Below, piece by piece: positions 1 through 6,000 of a stretch of 12,175 bases of DNA. A program made the position numbers and the translations under genes. Every line of letters begins with the position of its first letter. The first letter of the stretch is position 1. The notes under the pieces are model-generated. The model had not been told where the DNA came from, made no database searches, and worked only from the letters and a program-made list of their open reading frames with translations. The stretch lies in assembly GCA_964553035.1 (NCBI GenBank), contig CAZKJH010000114.1, forward strand, positions 1 through 12,175. Reading direction: 5' to 3'. The stretch is from JBBQIY01 sp964553035 (GTDB taxonomy: Bacteria; Verrucomicrobiota; Kiritimatiellia; RFP12; UBA3636).

Positions 1-29
1 GAATTTCGTAGCCACCCAGATGCCACTAC

Positions 30-54
30 CCATCAACTAAATTGACGCGCACCC
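30..54 (-). repeat. Edge repeat copy A (inverted partner at 12124-12149)
   Basis: Read on the - strand this stretch begins GGGTGCGCGTCAA and ends TAGTTGATGG. The same word occurs on the + strand at the far right edge, with a two-base mismatch block and one inserted T. The adjoining bases (about 11-27) also read CATCTGGGTGGC on the - strand, similar to AGATGGGTGGCA at 12072-12083. A dispersed intergenic repeat family is the simplest reading. Confidence 0.6.
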
Positions 55-82
55 GAGGGGAGTTGGCTTGATGGAATCAGGC

Positions 83-111
83 TTGTCACGCGACACATGA
101 ACCTTTATAAT
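83..111 (+). promoter_or_regulatory. Sigma70-type promoter of the ATPase/partner unit
   Basis: TTGTCA (83-88, one mismatch to TTGACA) is followed after exactly 17 bp by a perfect TATAAT (106-111). Transcription would start near 117-119, only about 6 bases before the ATG at 124. An upstream in-frame ATG at 97 would lie inside the promoter and be untranscribed. If used, the mRNA is nearly leaderless, which fits the absence of a clear Shine-Dalgarno site. Confidence 0.6.
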
Positions 112-123
112 GATTGCAAAATT

Positions 124-1137
124 ATGATAACACAAATCGAACTCAAAAATTTCGGACCGCTCACCAAGGTTGATTGGAAGAAGCTCTCCCAGATCAATTT
201 GGTCATTGGAGGCAACGGCAGCGGTAAGACCTTTCTGCTTAAGGCGCTCTACAGTGCCATGAGAACACTGGAAGAATATAAACGTGGAGACGTGCAACGC
301 ACGGCGGCTGAAATTTTGGTCGATAAACTCCAGTGGACTTTTCAAGCCGAGAAGATTGGCGACTTGGTCACAAAAGGAGCGGATGGTCAGTTGGATTTCC
401 AGATGACGTTTGGCGGTAATGAGTTTTGCTACGCATTTGGGAAGGATACTACCAAACAGATCCTGTCCTTGGAAAATCATGTTCCCCCGCGCGCCAGCAA
501 TTCGATTTTCCTTCCGGCCAAGGAGGTGCTTTCCCTGCATGACATCATCTTGAAATCTCGAGAGGTTGATAAGGTGTTTGGCTTCGATGATACCTATCTC
601 GATCTCGCTCGGGCGTTGAGACAAGCGGGAAAAGGCGGTCGGAACTATGAGGCGTTTGCCAAGTCTCGCGAGAACCTCGAAAATATCCTCGGTGGCAAAG
701 TGGAGGATGTGGACGGGACGGGGAAATGGCTTTTCAAGAAAGGCAAGTATCGCTTCCCGCTTGGAGTAACGGCAGAAGGTGTGAAGAAAATCGCGATTCT
801 CGATACCTTGCTCAGCAATCGCTATCTTGATCCGCAGTCGATTGTTTTCATCGATGAGGTCGAATCGGCATTGCATCCGACGGCTATTTCAAAACTGCTC
901 GACATCGTTGCAGCACTCGCCCACTGCGGCATTCAATTCGTCCTTGCAAGTCATTCCTACTTCGTGGTGAAGAAGCTGTTTCTAATTGCACAAGAAAAAA
1001 ACATCTCTATTCCTGTGATCGCAGGTGACGGGGCTGACTGGCGTTGTTCCGATTTGAAAGACGGTATGCCGAACAACGCCATCATCGATGAGTCCATCCG
1101 ACTATATGAGCAGGAAGTAAATCTCTCCCTCAAATAA
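124..1137 (+). CDS. AAA/ABC-type ATPase (AAA_15/OLD-like), possible defence ATPase
   Basis: A 337-aa SMC/OLD-type P-loop ATPase. Seen: an opening MITQIELKNFGPL strand typical of RecF/OLD-like heads, Walker A GGNGSGKT (29-36), a signature-like TAEGVKKIAIL (216-226), Walker B IVFIDEVES with D244/E245, and an H-loop ASHS (H277). There is no coiled-coil or TOPRIM domain, so it is a compact single-domain ATPase. The start at 124 is chosen over the in-frame ATG at 97 because a near-consensus promoter overlaps 97 and the family core begins at MITQI. The stop lies 2 bases before the next start, so the two genes are almost certainly co-translated. ATPases of this class commonly power or license a nuclease partner in anti-phage systems (Septu, PARIS, Gabija, OLD). 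That role is inference here; the ATPase fold is clear. Confidence 0.88.
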   Translation: MITQIELKNFGPLTKVDWKKLSQINLVIGGNGSGKTFLLKALYSAMRTLEEYKRGDVQRTAAEILVDKLQWTFQAEKIGDLVTKGADGQLDFQMTFGGNEFCYAFGKDTTKQILSLENHVPPRASNSIFLPAKEVLSLHDIILKSREVDKVFGFDDTYLDLARALRQAGKGGRNYEAFAKSRENLENILGGKVEDVDGTGKWLFKKGKYRFPLGVTAEGVKKIAILDTLLSNRYLDPQSIVFIDEVESALHPTAISKLLDIVAALAHCGIQFVLASHSYFVVKKLFLIAQEKNISIPVIAGDGADWRCSDLKDGMPNNAIIDESIRLYEQEVNLSLK

Positions 1138-1139
1138 CT

Positions 1140-1664
1140 ATGAAACCGTTCGTCGAATCCGAGATGACTTTTGGTCCCTACCCGGAAGGGCACTGTTTCC
1201 GTGTGGAAGTCAGTGAGACGTACCGCACCATTCAGGATAACGTGCAGATGGCCGAGTTTCTGCTGATCCAAACACGGTCAAACGATCAACCGCTCGTGTG
1301 GATTGTCGAAGCCAAACAGAGCTCACCTAGGCCGGAAACGCAGCCGAATTTCACTGCGTTCATCGGCGAGATTCGTGACAAGTTGGCGAATGCGCTCACA
1401 GTGGGGGTGGCATCCATTCTTAAGCGCCACCCAGCTGCCGATGCCGAGCTGCCCGAGCTGTTCAAGTCTCTCGATCTCGGCGTTACAGGGTTTAGGCTTG
1501 TCCTGATTATAAACGGCCACCAAAAAGCGTGGCTTCAGCCTTTACAGGACGCATTGAGAAGCGCATTGCTCGCGACGGCTCAGACATGGGCGCTCGGTCC
1601 CAACTCTGTCGTGGTGATCAACCACGAAGACGCCAAGCGGTTCGGTCTTATTTCTGCGCCATAG
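1140..1664 (+). CDS. Uncharacterised partner protein with possible PD-(D/E)xK-like core
   Basis: A 174-aa soluble protein with no signal peptide or membrane segment, beginning 2 bases after the ATPase stop and without its own clear Shine-Dalgarno site, so probably translationally coupled. Residues 52-60 read LVWIVEAKQ, a hydrophobic strand ending in E57-x-K59. An acidic residue (E39) sits 18 residues upstream in a predicted helix/strand, and a helix rich in I/L/A follows (73-92). This E...ExK layout matches the active-site pattern of PD-(D/E)xK nucleases. A second hydrophobic strand, RLVLIING (119-126), follows. I cannot name the family. The nuclease reading is inference from a short motif; ExK can also occur by chance. 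The fixed pairing with a P-loop ATPase makes an effector role plausible. Confidence 0.75.
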   Translation: MKPFVESEMTFGPYPEGHCFRVEVSETYRTIQDNVQMAEFLLIQTRSNDQPLVWIVEAKQSSPRPETQPNFTAFIGEIRDKLANALTVGVASILKRHPAADAELPELFKSLDLGVTGFRLVLIINGHQKAWLQPLQDALRSALLATAQTWALGPNSVVVINHEDAKRFGLISAP

Positions 1665-1698
1665 CCTTTGGAACAATAAAAGCGTGCATCGCGACAAA

Positions 1699-1721
1699 AA
1701 TCGCGACATGATGTCGCGATT
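1699..1721. repeat. 23-bp palindrome downstream of the ATPase unit
   Basis: Perfect 11-bp arms (AATCGCGACAT / ATGTCGCGATT) around one central G. An additional half copy, ATCGCGACA, lies immediately upstream (1688-1696) and a diverged one, ATCACGACAT, at 1752-1761. No T-tract follows, so a classical intrinsic terminator is not supported. It could be a binding site, a Rho-type 3' stem-loop, or a REP-like hairpin. Confidence 0.6.
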
Positions 1722-1774
1722 ACTACGAAGTGCAGCCCCACGCGTAAACTAATCACGACATCTTTATTGCCCAT

Positions 1775-1848
1775 CACTTTTCAGACGCCTGTCCCCTAAT
1801 TTTCCGAAAAGCACTTTTCAGACGCCTGTCCCCTAATTTTCCGAAAAG
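1775..1848. repeat. Two perfect tandem 37-bp repeats (RAYT-associated REP type)
   Basis: Units 1775-1811 and 1812-1848 are identical. Each contains AGACGCCTGTCCCCTAATTT and has complementary ends CTTTTC/GAAAAG, so each can fold into a hairpin with a large loop. The second unit ends 4 bp from the stop codon of the RAYT transposase. REP-like elements beside RAYT genes are the established pattern. A single-mismatch 24-bp core copy lies at 3594-3617 and a related, inverted sequence at 2971-2990. Confidence 0.8.
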
Positions 1849-1852
1849 CGAC

Positions 1853-2905
1853 CTACGCCACCCTACCCTTCGGGACACTCACTTTATCTTCACCACGGAG
1901 CCATCGGGCCGTGTAGAGTTCCACTTCGTCGCAACAATCACATCGCCTAGAGGTGTCCTTGGATGGCGTTCGAGTTCCGAGGAACTCTCGGACGAACGAG
2001 GCGGGCCCAATTGCCAAGCCATGGCTGAAGTAGCGAACCTTGCAACGTAGCATTTCGAAGAGCGAGAGCTTCGCGCCTTCGGCAATCTCAGCCGCCACCT
2101 TTTCCAGCACAAATTCAGGGTGTTCTCGAGATGCTTTATGCTTTTCCTGAGTGATCTTTTCTTTGGATTCAAATTCCTCTTTCGACGGCTGCTCAATGAA
2201 GCCCTCGATTGCCGATTCGTAAACCTGCAAGGCGGTTTCGAATGGAACTTCGCGTCTGATGTAGGCCGCGGCTACCATGGAGCATATTCCGTTACGGGAT
2301 AGCACGTTACCACGAATAGCCGTGCCGTAGCCGGACCAACGGTACGCGCCGGGATTCTCAACGATCTCAGCCCGGACGGGATTCAAATCAATGTACGAGC
2401 CAACCGTCATCAGCGTCTTGTAGTCGGGTGAAAGCAGAATGCTCTTGAAGCGAGAGCCCCAGATCGTTCCGACATGGGCATGGCGGAAATTGTACGACAT
2501 AGAATACGTCTCTTTCAGCGTCTTGCAGAACTGCGAAAGGTCGAACATACGCCGACGCAGCGCGGTCTTCGCATCAATCACCTTGAACGAAAGCCCTCGC
2601 CGATCCCATGCCTCCCACTCGCTCAGTATGCGATCCGTTTTCACATCGCCATAAAGTACACGCATCTTCTCCACCAACTCCACATCATCCACTTCGTGCG
2701 CTCTCGGAACTTTAACAAGAAGATGGAAGTGGTTGTCCATCAACGCGAAAGTCATGATTTCGACTCCGGAGAACACCGCCGCGTTGAACATCAGCCGCAT
2801 CAGCACATCCTTCTCCTCATCATCCACCAAGAACTGCTGCCCCGCGATCCGACTGATCACGTGGTAATACCCCACTCCCTGTGCAAGCATTCTTCGCATT
2901 CTCAT
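1853..2905 (-). CDS. REP-associated tyrosine transposase (RAYT, IS200-like Y1 family)
   Basis: A 350-aa protein of the Y1/HUH transposase superfamily, which cuts single-stranded DNA at palindromic REP-like sequences through a tyrosine. Seen: YYHVISRIAGQ near the N-terminus; the HUH motif MDNHFHLLVKVP with H59 and H61; a helix KETYSMSYNF (131-140) carrying the likely catalytic tyrosine (Y134 or Y138); then GTIWGSRFKSILL and the family hallmark YIDLNPVRAEIV (171-182). The last 120 residues form an extension with RYFSHGLAIG...FVREFLG and a CDCC cluster (322-325), longer than the compact enterobacterial RAYTs. The start at 2905 is preceded by a strong GGGAGAGG site. Related repeats lie on both sides (1775-1848, 2971-2990), as expected for a RAYT locus. 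The gene looks intact. Confidence 0.93.
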   Translation of the reverse strand: MRMRRMLAQGVGYYHVISRIAGQQFLVDDEEKDVLMRLMFNAAVFSGVEIMTFALMDNHFHLLVKVPRAHEVDDVELVEKMRVLYGDVKTDRILSEWEAWDRRGLSFKVIDAKTALRRRMFDLSQFCKTLKETYSMSYNFRHAHVGTIWGSRFKSILLSPDYKTLMTVGSYIDLNPVRAEIVENPGAYRWSGYGTAIRGNVLSRNGICSMVAAAYIRREVPFETALQVYESAIEGFIEQPSKEEFESKEKITQEKHKASREHPEFVLEKVAAEIAEGAKLSLFEMLRCKVRYFSHGLAIGPASFVREFLGTRTPSKDTSRRCDCCDEVELYTARWLRGEDKVSVPKGRVA

Positions 2906-2970
2906 AAAACCTCTCCCTTCATTTGCACCACCCTACCACATCCAAATCCCCCACCGCAAGCTTTTTTTAA

Positions 2971-2990
2971 GGGACAGACCCCAGTTTTTC
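2971..2990. repeat. RAYT-flanking repeat, 5' side
   Basis: GGGACAGACCCCAGTTTTTC lies upstream of the RAYT gene. Its GGGACAG core is the reverse complement of CTGTCCC in the tandem repeats at the 3' side, so the transposase gene is bracketed by related sequences in opposite orientation. Confidence 0.55.
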
Positions 2991-3143
2991 TTGTTTCAAC
3001 ACTTTGCGATTTACAACTGATATAGGGGACTATAGCAGAAAACACGGACTATAAACAACTGTTTCCAGCACTTCACCCGATGCGCCTCAATAATAACGCA
3101 CGTGTCGAGATAAACTAGTGGCCGATTTTTACCCATTCGCTGT

Positions 3144-3590
3144 TCAGATTCCCAGAGGCACAGGGAGTCCATGCGACTTGAACAGCTCCTTCAAGCCACC
3201 CCGTCCCGTTGTTCCCAGAAGTTTGACTAACCGCATGACAGACACATCCGCCTGATCAAGGCCCTGCCTTGCACGTTCCATGAAGGGTCGCGAAAAAAGC
3301 GGAGGGATTTCTCCACCACTATTTTCTTCGTCTCTGTGCAATATCTCTTCATCCTTAATCAAGCCAAGGTTTTTCAATCTATATCCAAGAGCCTCCGTGG
3401 AAACGTGGAGTTTTGCGGCAACAGCGATCGACCAATCTTTGAGATCTAGGCCTGTCACACTGCGTGAATCCCATAATGGGATTAAGATCTGACTTGGCAT
3501 CAGAAGGGCTCCTGCGAAATTATCGGCGAGCTGTTCCACTCTTTTCGCCTTGCTTCCTGAGGGTTTTTCACGATCGACTCGGTCAGATGT
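3144..3590 (-). pseudogene. ImmA/IrrE-family metallopeptidase, C-terminal remnant
   Basis: The reading frame from about 3590 down to the stop at 3144 encodes KRVEQLADNFAGALLMPSQI, then a helix-rich tail with DWSIAVAAKLHVSTEALGYR. This is the segment that follows the zinc-binding HExxH helix in ImmA/IrrE (DUF955) peptidases, which cleave repressors or antitoxins. The HExxH part is absent. Immediately upstream in the gene lies a RAYT-linked repeat (3594-3617), and beyond that unrelated sequence. The frame stays open through the repeat to an ATG at 3728, but those residues do not look like the family. I read it as a truncated, inactive gene, probably once paired with an XRE-type regulator that is not present. 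Confidence 0.7.
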
Positions 3591-3593
3591 TTT

Positions 3594-3617
3594 AGACGCC
3601 TGTCCCCTGATTTTCCG
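3594..3617. repeat. Third copy of the RAYT-linked repeat core
   Basis: Twenty-three of 24 bases match the core of the 37-bp tandem repeats, in the same orientation; A is replaced by G at 3609. It lies exactly at the broken end of the ImmA/IrrE remnant and next to another gene tail, marking an insertion or recombination junction. Confidence 0.75.
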
Positions 3618-3618
3618 C

Positions 3619-3681
3619 GACGAGGTGTATAAGGAAATCTTTGAACAGGCAGAAAATTTCAAGAAGTACCAGGGGCGGTGA
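3619..3681 (+). pseudogene. Short C-terminal tail of a lost gene
   Basis: Starting at the repeat edge, the + frame reads DEVYKEIFEQAENFKKYQGR and then TGA (3679-3681). The charged amphipathic composition looks like the end of a real protein rather than noise. From memory it resembles the extreme C-terminus of some type I restriction HsdR subunits, but 20 residues are too few to decide. No start or upstream part remains. A remnant of a restriction gene would fit the other defence-type pieces nearby; this is speculative. Confidence 0.35.
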
Positions 3682-3708
3682 ACATTTACAGGAGCGCTTT
3701 GTTGATTT

Positions 3709-3812
3709 ATGGACGCAGAACTTCCCAATCGTCAGAGCATTCGCAAGCGCGGCTGGAATTACGCTGAGCCGAGGCACTATTTCGTGAAAATCAATACACA
3801 AACTAAGGGAAA
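3709..3812 (+). pseudogene. Y1 (IS200/RAYT-like) transposase, N-terminal remnant
   Basis: From the ATG at 3709 the frame reads RQSIRKRGWNYAEPRHYFVK then INTQTKG. This matches the N-terminus of a second Y1 transposase subgroup, whose members typically open with R.SIR..G.DY..PG.YFVTI.T. Homology stops at about 3810, where the sequence runs into the 3' end of the convergent glycosyltransferase gene, so the HUH motif and everything after it are missing. It differs from the N-terminus of the intact RAYT at 1853-2905, so it is a separate element and not a duplicate. Confidence 0.6.
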
Positions 3813-4870
3813 AGAAGGGTCGTCAGTTCCCTCCAGACGTCGCGGCTACGGTACTGCGCAAGACGTGCCTGCTGGCGTTCAAGCACGGCGTTGCGAAGCG
3901 TAGCATCGCGCAAAATGTGCCCTATGGTCTCGGCAATGGTGGCAGGGTCAGCGTTGTCGAACAAGACCCCTGCCCCGGCCAAGGTCTCCGGCACGGCGGC
4001 AGCCGCATGGGCGAAAACAGGAATGTTCCACGACATGGCCTCAAGCAGCGGTGCGCAGAATCCTTCGTGATCGCTCATGCACAAAAAAGCTGAGGCCGAG
4101 GCATAGCAGGCGTTCAACTCAGCATCCGAAAGAAACTCAGTAAACTTAACGTGTTTCAAGCCGAGGGAATCGACCGTACCAAGCAAAAGGATTTTATAGG
4201 CTTCACAGCCAAGAGACGAGCCCGCGATGATGAGTCGCGAATGTGGCTCGACAACGTGTTGAAAGTAATGGAACACCTGAAGCAGGCGATCATGGCGCTT
4301 GTTCGGAACGACGCGTCCAACAAAAAGGATGTTGAGGTATCCGTCGTTCGTTAGCGTCGCCTTGAGTCTTTCGTCAACCCCACCGCGATGGAAGTCCGTA
4401 TTGACGATGAGCGGAAGCACTGAGATGTCACGATAGCCCATCGCACGAAGTTCATCCGCGTTGTATGAACTCACAGCGAGATTGATTTCGGCGACATCGC
4501 GCAAAGCCGCAACTTGTTCCCTCCCCTCCTCGAGGTGCTTTGCCAAGCGAGGATTTAAGCGTTCAAAATAGCGAGCTGGGGTCACGTTGTGGTAAAGAAT
4601 ACAGCGGCGGCACAACAAGGAAGGAAAAACGAGATTTGCACGGCAGCCAATCGAAAGATGGAGGATGACGATGTCATCGGAACAAAGACGAGAAGCCAAG
4701 GTGTCGAGGTCAGCGACATCCGCTGCCGAATCGGGATGAATCCCACTGGCATCACAGAAAATTTCGCTCGCAAAACCATGAGAAATAAACAAGCCGCGCA
4801 ACAACAACGCTTCCTCGCAGATGGCATCGCCACTCCGGAACCCAGCGACAATCTGATGAATTGCTTTCAT
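3803..4870 (-). CDS. Family-4 glycosyltransferase (GT-B fold), second of a tandem pair
   Basis: A 355-aa protein expected to transfer a sugar from a nucleotide-sugar donor to a surface polysaccharide or lipid acceptor at the cytoplasmic face. Seen: an N-terminal acceptor half (MKAIHQIVAGFRSGDAICEE), a C-terminal donor half with ILFVGRVVPNKRHDRLLQVF (181-200), LIIAGSS, and the GT4 E-x7-E motif EGFCAPLLE (E269, E277) followed by PVFAHAAAAVPETLAGAGV. The start is set at 4870 because the upstream paralogue begins identically (M-x-IHQIVAGFR-GDAI). A longer in-frame start at 4984 would overlap that gene. The spacing is 31 bp after the paralogue's stop, so they are co-transcribed. The substrate is unknown. 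The 3' end overlaps a transposase remnant, so the last codons may have been reset by that event. Confidence 0.9.
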   Translation of the reverse strand: MKAIHQIVAGFRSGDAICEEALLLRGLFISHGFASEIFCDASGIHPDSAADVADLDTLASRLCSDDIVILHLSIGCRANLVFPSLLCRRCILYHNVTPARYFERLNPRLAKHLEEGREQVAALRDVAEINLAVSSYNADELRAMGYRDISVLPLIVNTDFHRGGVDERLKATLTNDGYLNILFVGRVVPNKRHDRLLQVFHYFQHVVEPHSRLIIAGSSLGCEAYKILLLGTVDSLGLKHVKFTEFLSDAELNACYASASAFLCMSDHEGFCAPLLEAMSWNIPVFAHAAAAVPETLAGAGVLFDNADPATIAETIGHILRDATLRNAVLERQQARLAQYRSRDVWRELTTLLFP

Positions 4871-4901
4871 AAAAAGATTCCGTTCTTGATAATCGCGGAA
4901 A

Positions 4902-5966
4902 TCACAGCCCGAGGAGTCCCTTGAATTCAGCCCAGACGTCGCGACTTCGATAGTCCGCCAGTCGTTTGCACTGGTTCTCCACAACGGCGGTCTTCAAATC
5001 CGAATCCTTGATGACGCGACCGATGGTCTCGGCGATGACCGCGAGGTTGAAATCCTGAAACAGCACGCCTGCCCCGGCAAGGGTCTCGGGAACCGCAGCG
5101 GATGCCGTAGCAAACACGGGAACCTTCCAAGCCATCGCCTCGAGGAGCGGAGCACAGAATCCCTCATGCTCGCTCAGGCAGACAAATGCTGAGGCCGACG
5201 CATAGCACGCATTCAGCTCCTCAGACGAGATAAACTCCGTGAAGAGAACATTTTTTAATTCGAGCGAATGAACAGATCCGAGGAGCAGCGATTTGTACGC
5301 CTCCTGTCCACTGGAAGAGCCCGCAATGATCAAACGCGAGTTCGGTTCAACATAATGTTGGAAATGATGAAAAACCTGAAGCAAATGATCGTGACGTTTA
5401 TTCGGTACGACTCGTCCGACAAAAAGTAAGTTTGTGATGCCGTCATCGGTCAGCCGCGACTTCATGACGGAATCGAGGGCACCCGCACCGAAAGAGGCAT
5501 CGACAAGCAATGGAAGCACAGATACATTCCGATAGCCAAATTCTCGGAGTTCTTGTGCATTGTATTCACTATCGGCAAGATTGATATCGGCGACTTGGGC
5601 TAAGGCGGCTACCTGTTTGCGCCCCTCATCGAGCATACTCGCCATCGGAGGATTGAGACGTTCGAAAAAATGCGAAGGGGTAACGTTGTGGTAGAGTATC
5701 GCCTTCTTGCATTTTAAATTCGGGAAAATGGCATTACCCCTACTGCCGATCGAAAGGTGGAGGAGCACAATGTCCTCCGGCTTTACGGAGTCGATGAGCA
5801 CATCGAGGTCGAATACTTGGGAACGCTGCTGGGCGGCCGTCGTTGCCCGTGCACAATACACGGGTGACGTATAACCGTGAGAAGCACACAGTGCTTGGAG
5901 GAGCAACGCTTCATCGCTAATCGCATCGCCCTTTCGAAAGCCTGCAACAATTTGATGTATCACCAT
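4902..5966 (-). CDS. Family-4 glycosyltransferase (GT-B fold), first of a tandem pair
   Basis: A 354-aa paralogue of the next gene downstream, collinear along the whole length: HQIVAGFRKGDAI, LYHNVTPSHFFERLNPP (91-107), LLFVGRVVPNKRHDHLLQVF (180-199), and E-x7-E in EGFCAPLLE (E268, E276). The ATG at 5966 is preceded by GGAG at 5973-5976 with a 6-base spacer. An in-frame TTG at 5978 overlaps that site and is not a credible start. It begins 34 bp after the TPR lipoprotein gene. A tandem pair of this kind often adds successive identical or related sugars in a glycan. Which sugar cannot be told, though galE in the same run would supply UDP-galactose. Confidence 0.92.
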   Translation of the reverse strand: MVIHQIVAGFRKGDAISDEALLLQALCASHGYTSPVYCARATTAAQQRSQVFDLDVLIDSVKPEDIVLLHLSIGSRGNAIFPNLKCKKAILYHNVTPSHFFERLNPPMASMLDEGRKQVAALAQVADINLADSEYNAQELREFGYRNVSVLPLLVDASFGAGALDSVMKSRLTDDGITNLLFVGRVVPNKRHDHLLQVFHHFQHYVEPNSRLIIAGSSSGQEAYKSLLLGSVHSLELKNVLFTEFISSEELNACYASASAFVCLSEHEGFCAPLLEAMAWKVPVFATASAAVPETLAGAGVLFQDFNLAVIAETIGRVIKDSDLKTAVVENQCKRLADYRSRDVWAEFKGLLGL

Positions 5967-5972
5967 TATCAA

Positions 5973-5976
5973 CTCC
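5973..5976 (-). promoter_or_regulatory. Ribosome binding site that fixes the first glycosyltransferase start
   Basis: GGAG on the - strand, 6 bases before the ATG at 5966. It excludes the alternative upstream TTG at 5978. Confidence 0.7.
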
Positions 5977-6000
5977 AATCTAACAGGATGAATGCCGTGG

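Noticed and set aside
37..876. Long - strand open frame of 279 codons
   Set aside because: It lies antisense to the ATPase, which has full Walker motifs; this frame has no family features and is a shadow.
1688..1848. CRISPR-like array
   Set aside because: The 37-bp repeats are directly adjacent with no spacers and belong to the RAYT-associated repeats; no cas genes are present.
2474..3025. + strand open frame of 183 codons
   Set aside because: It is antisense to the RAYT gene and runs into non-coding repeat sequence; no domain is recognisable.
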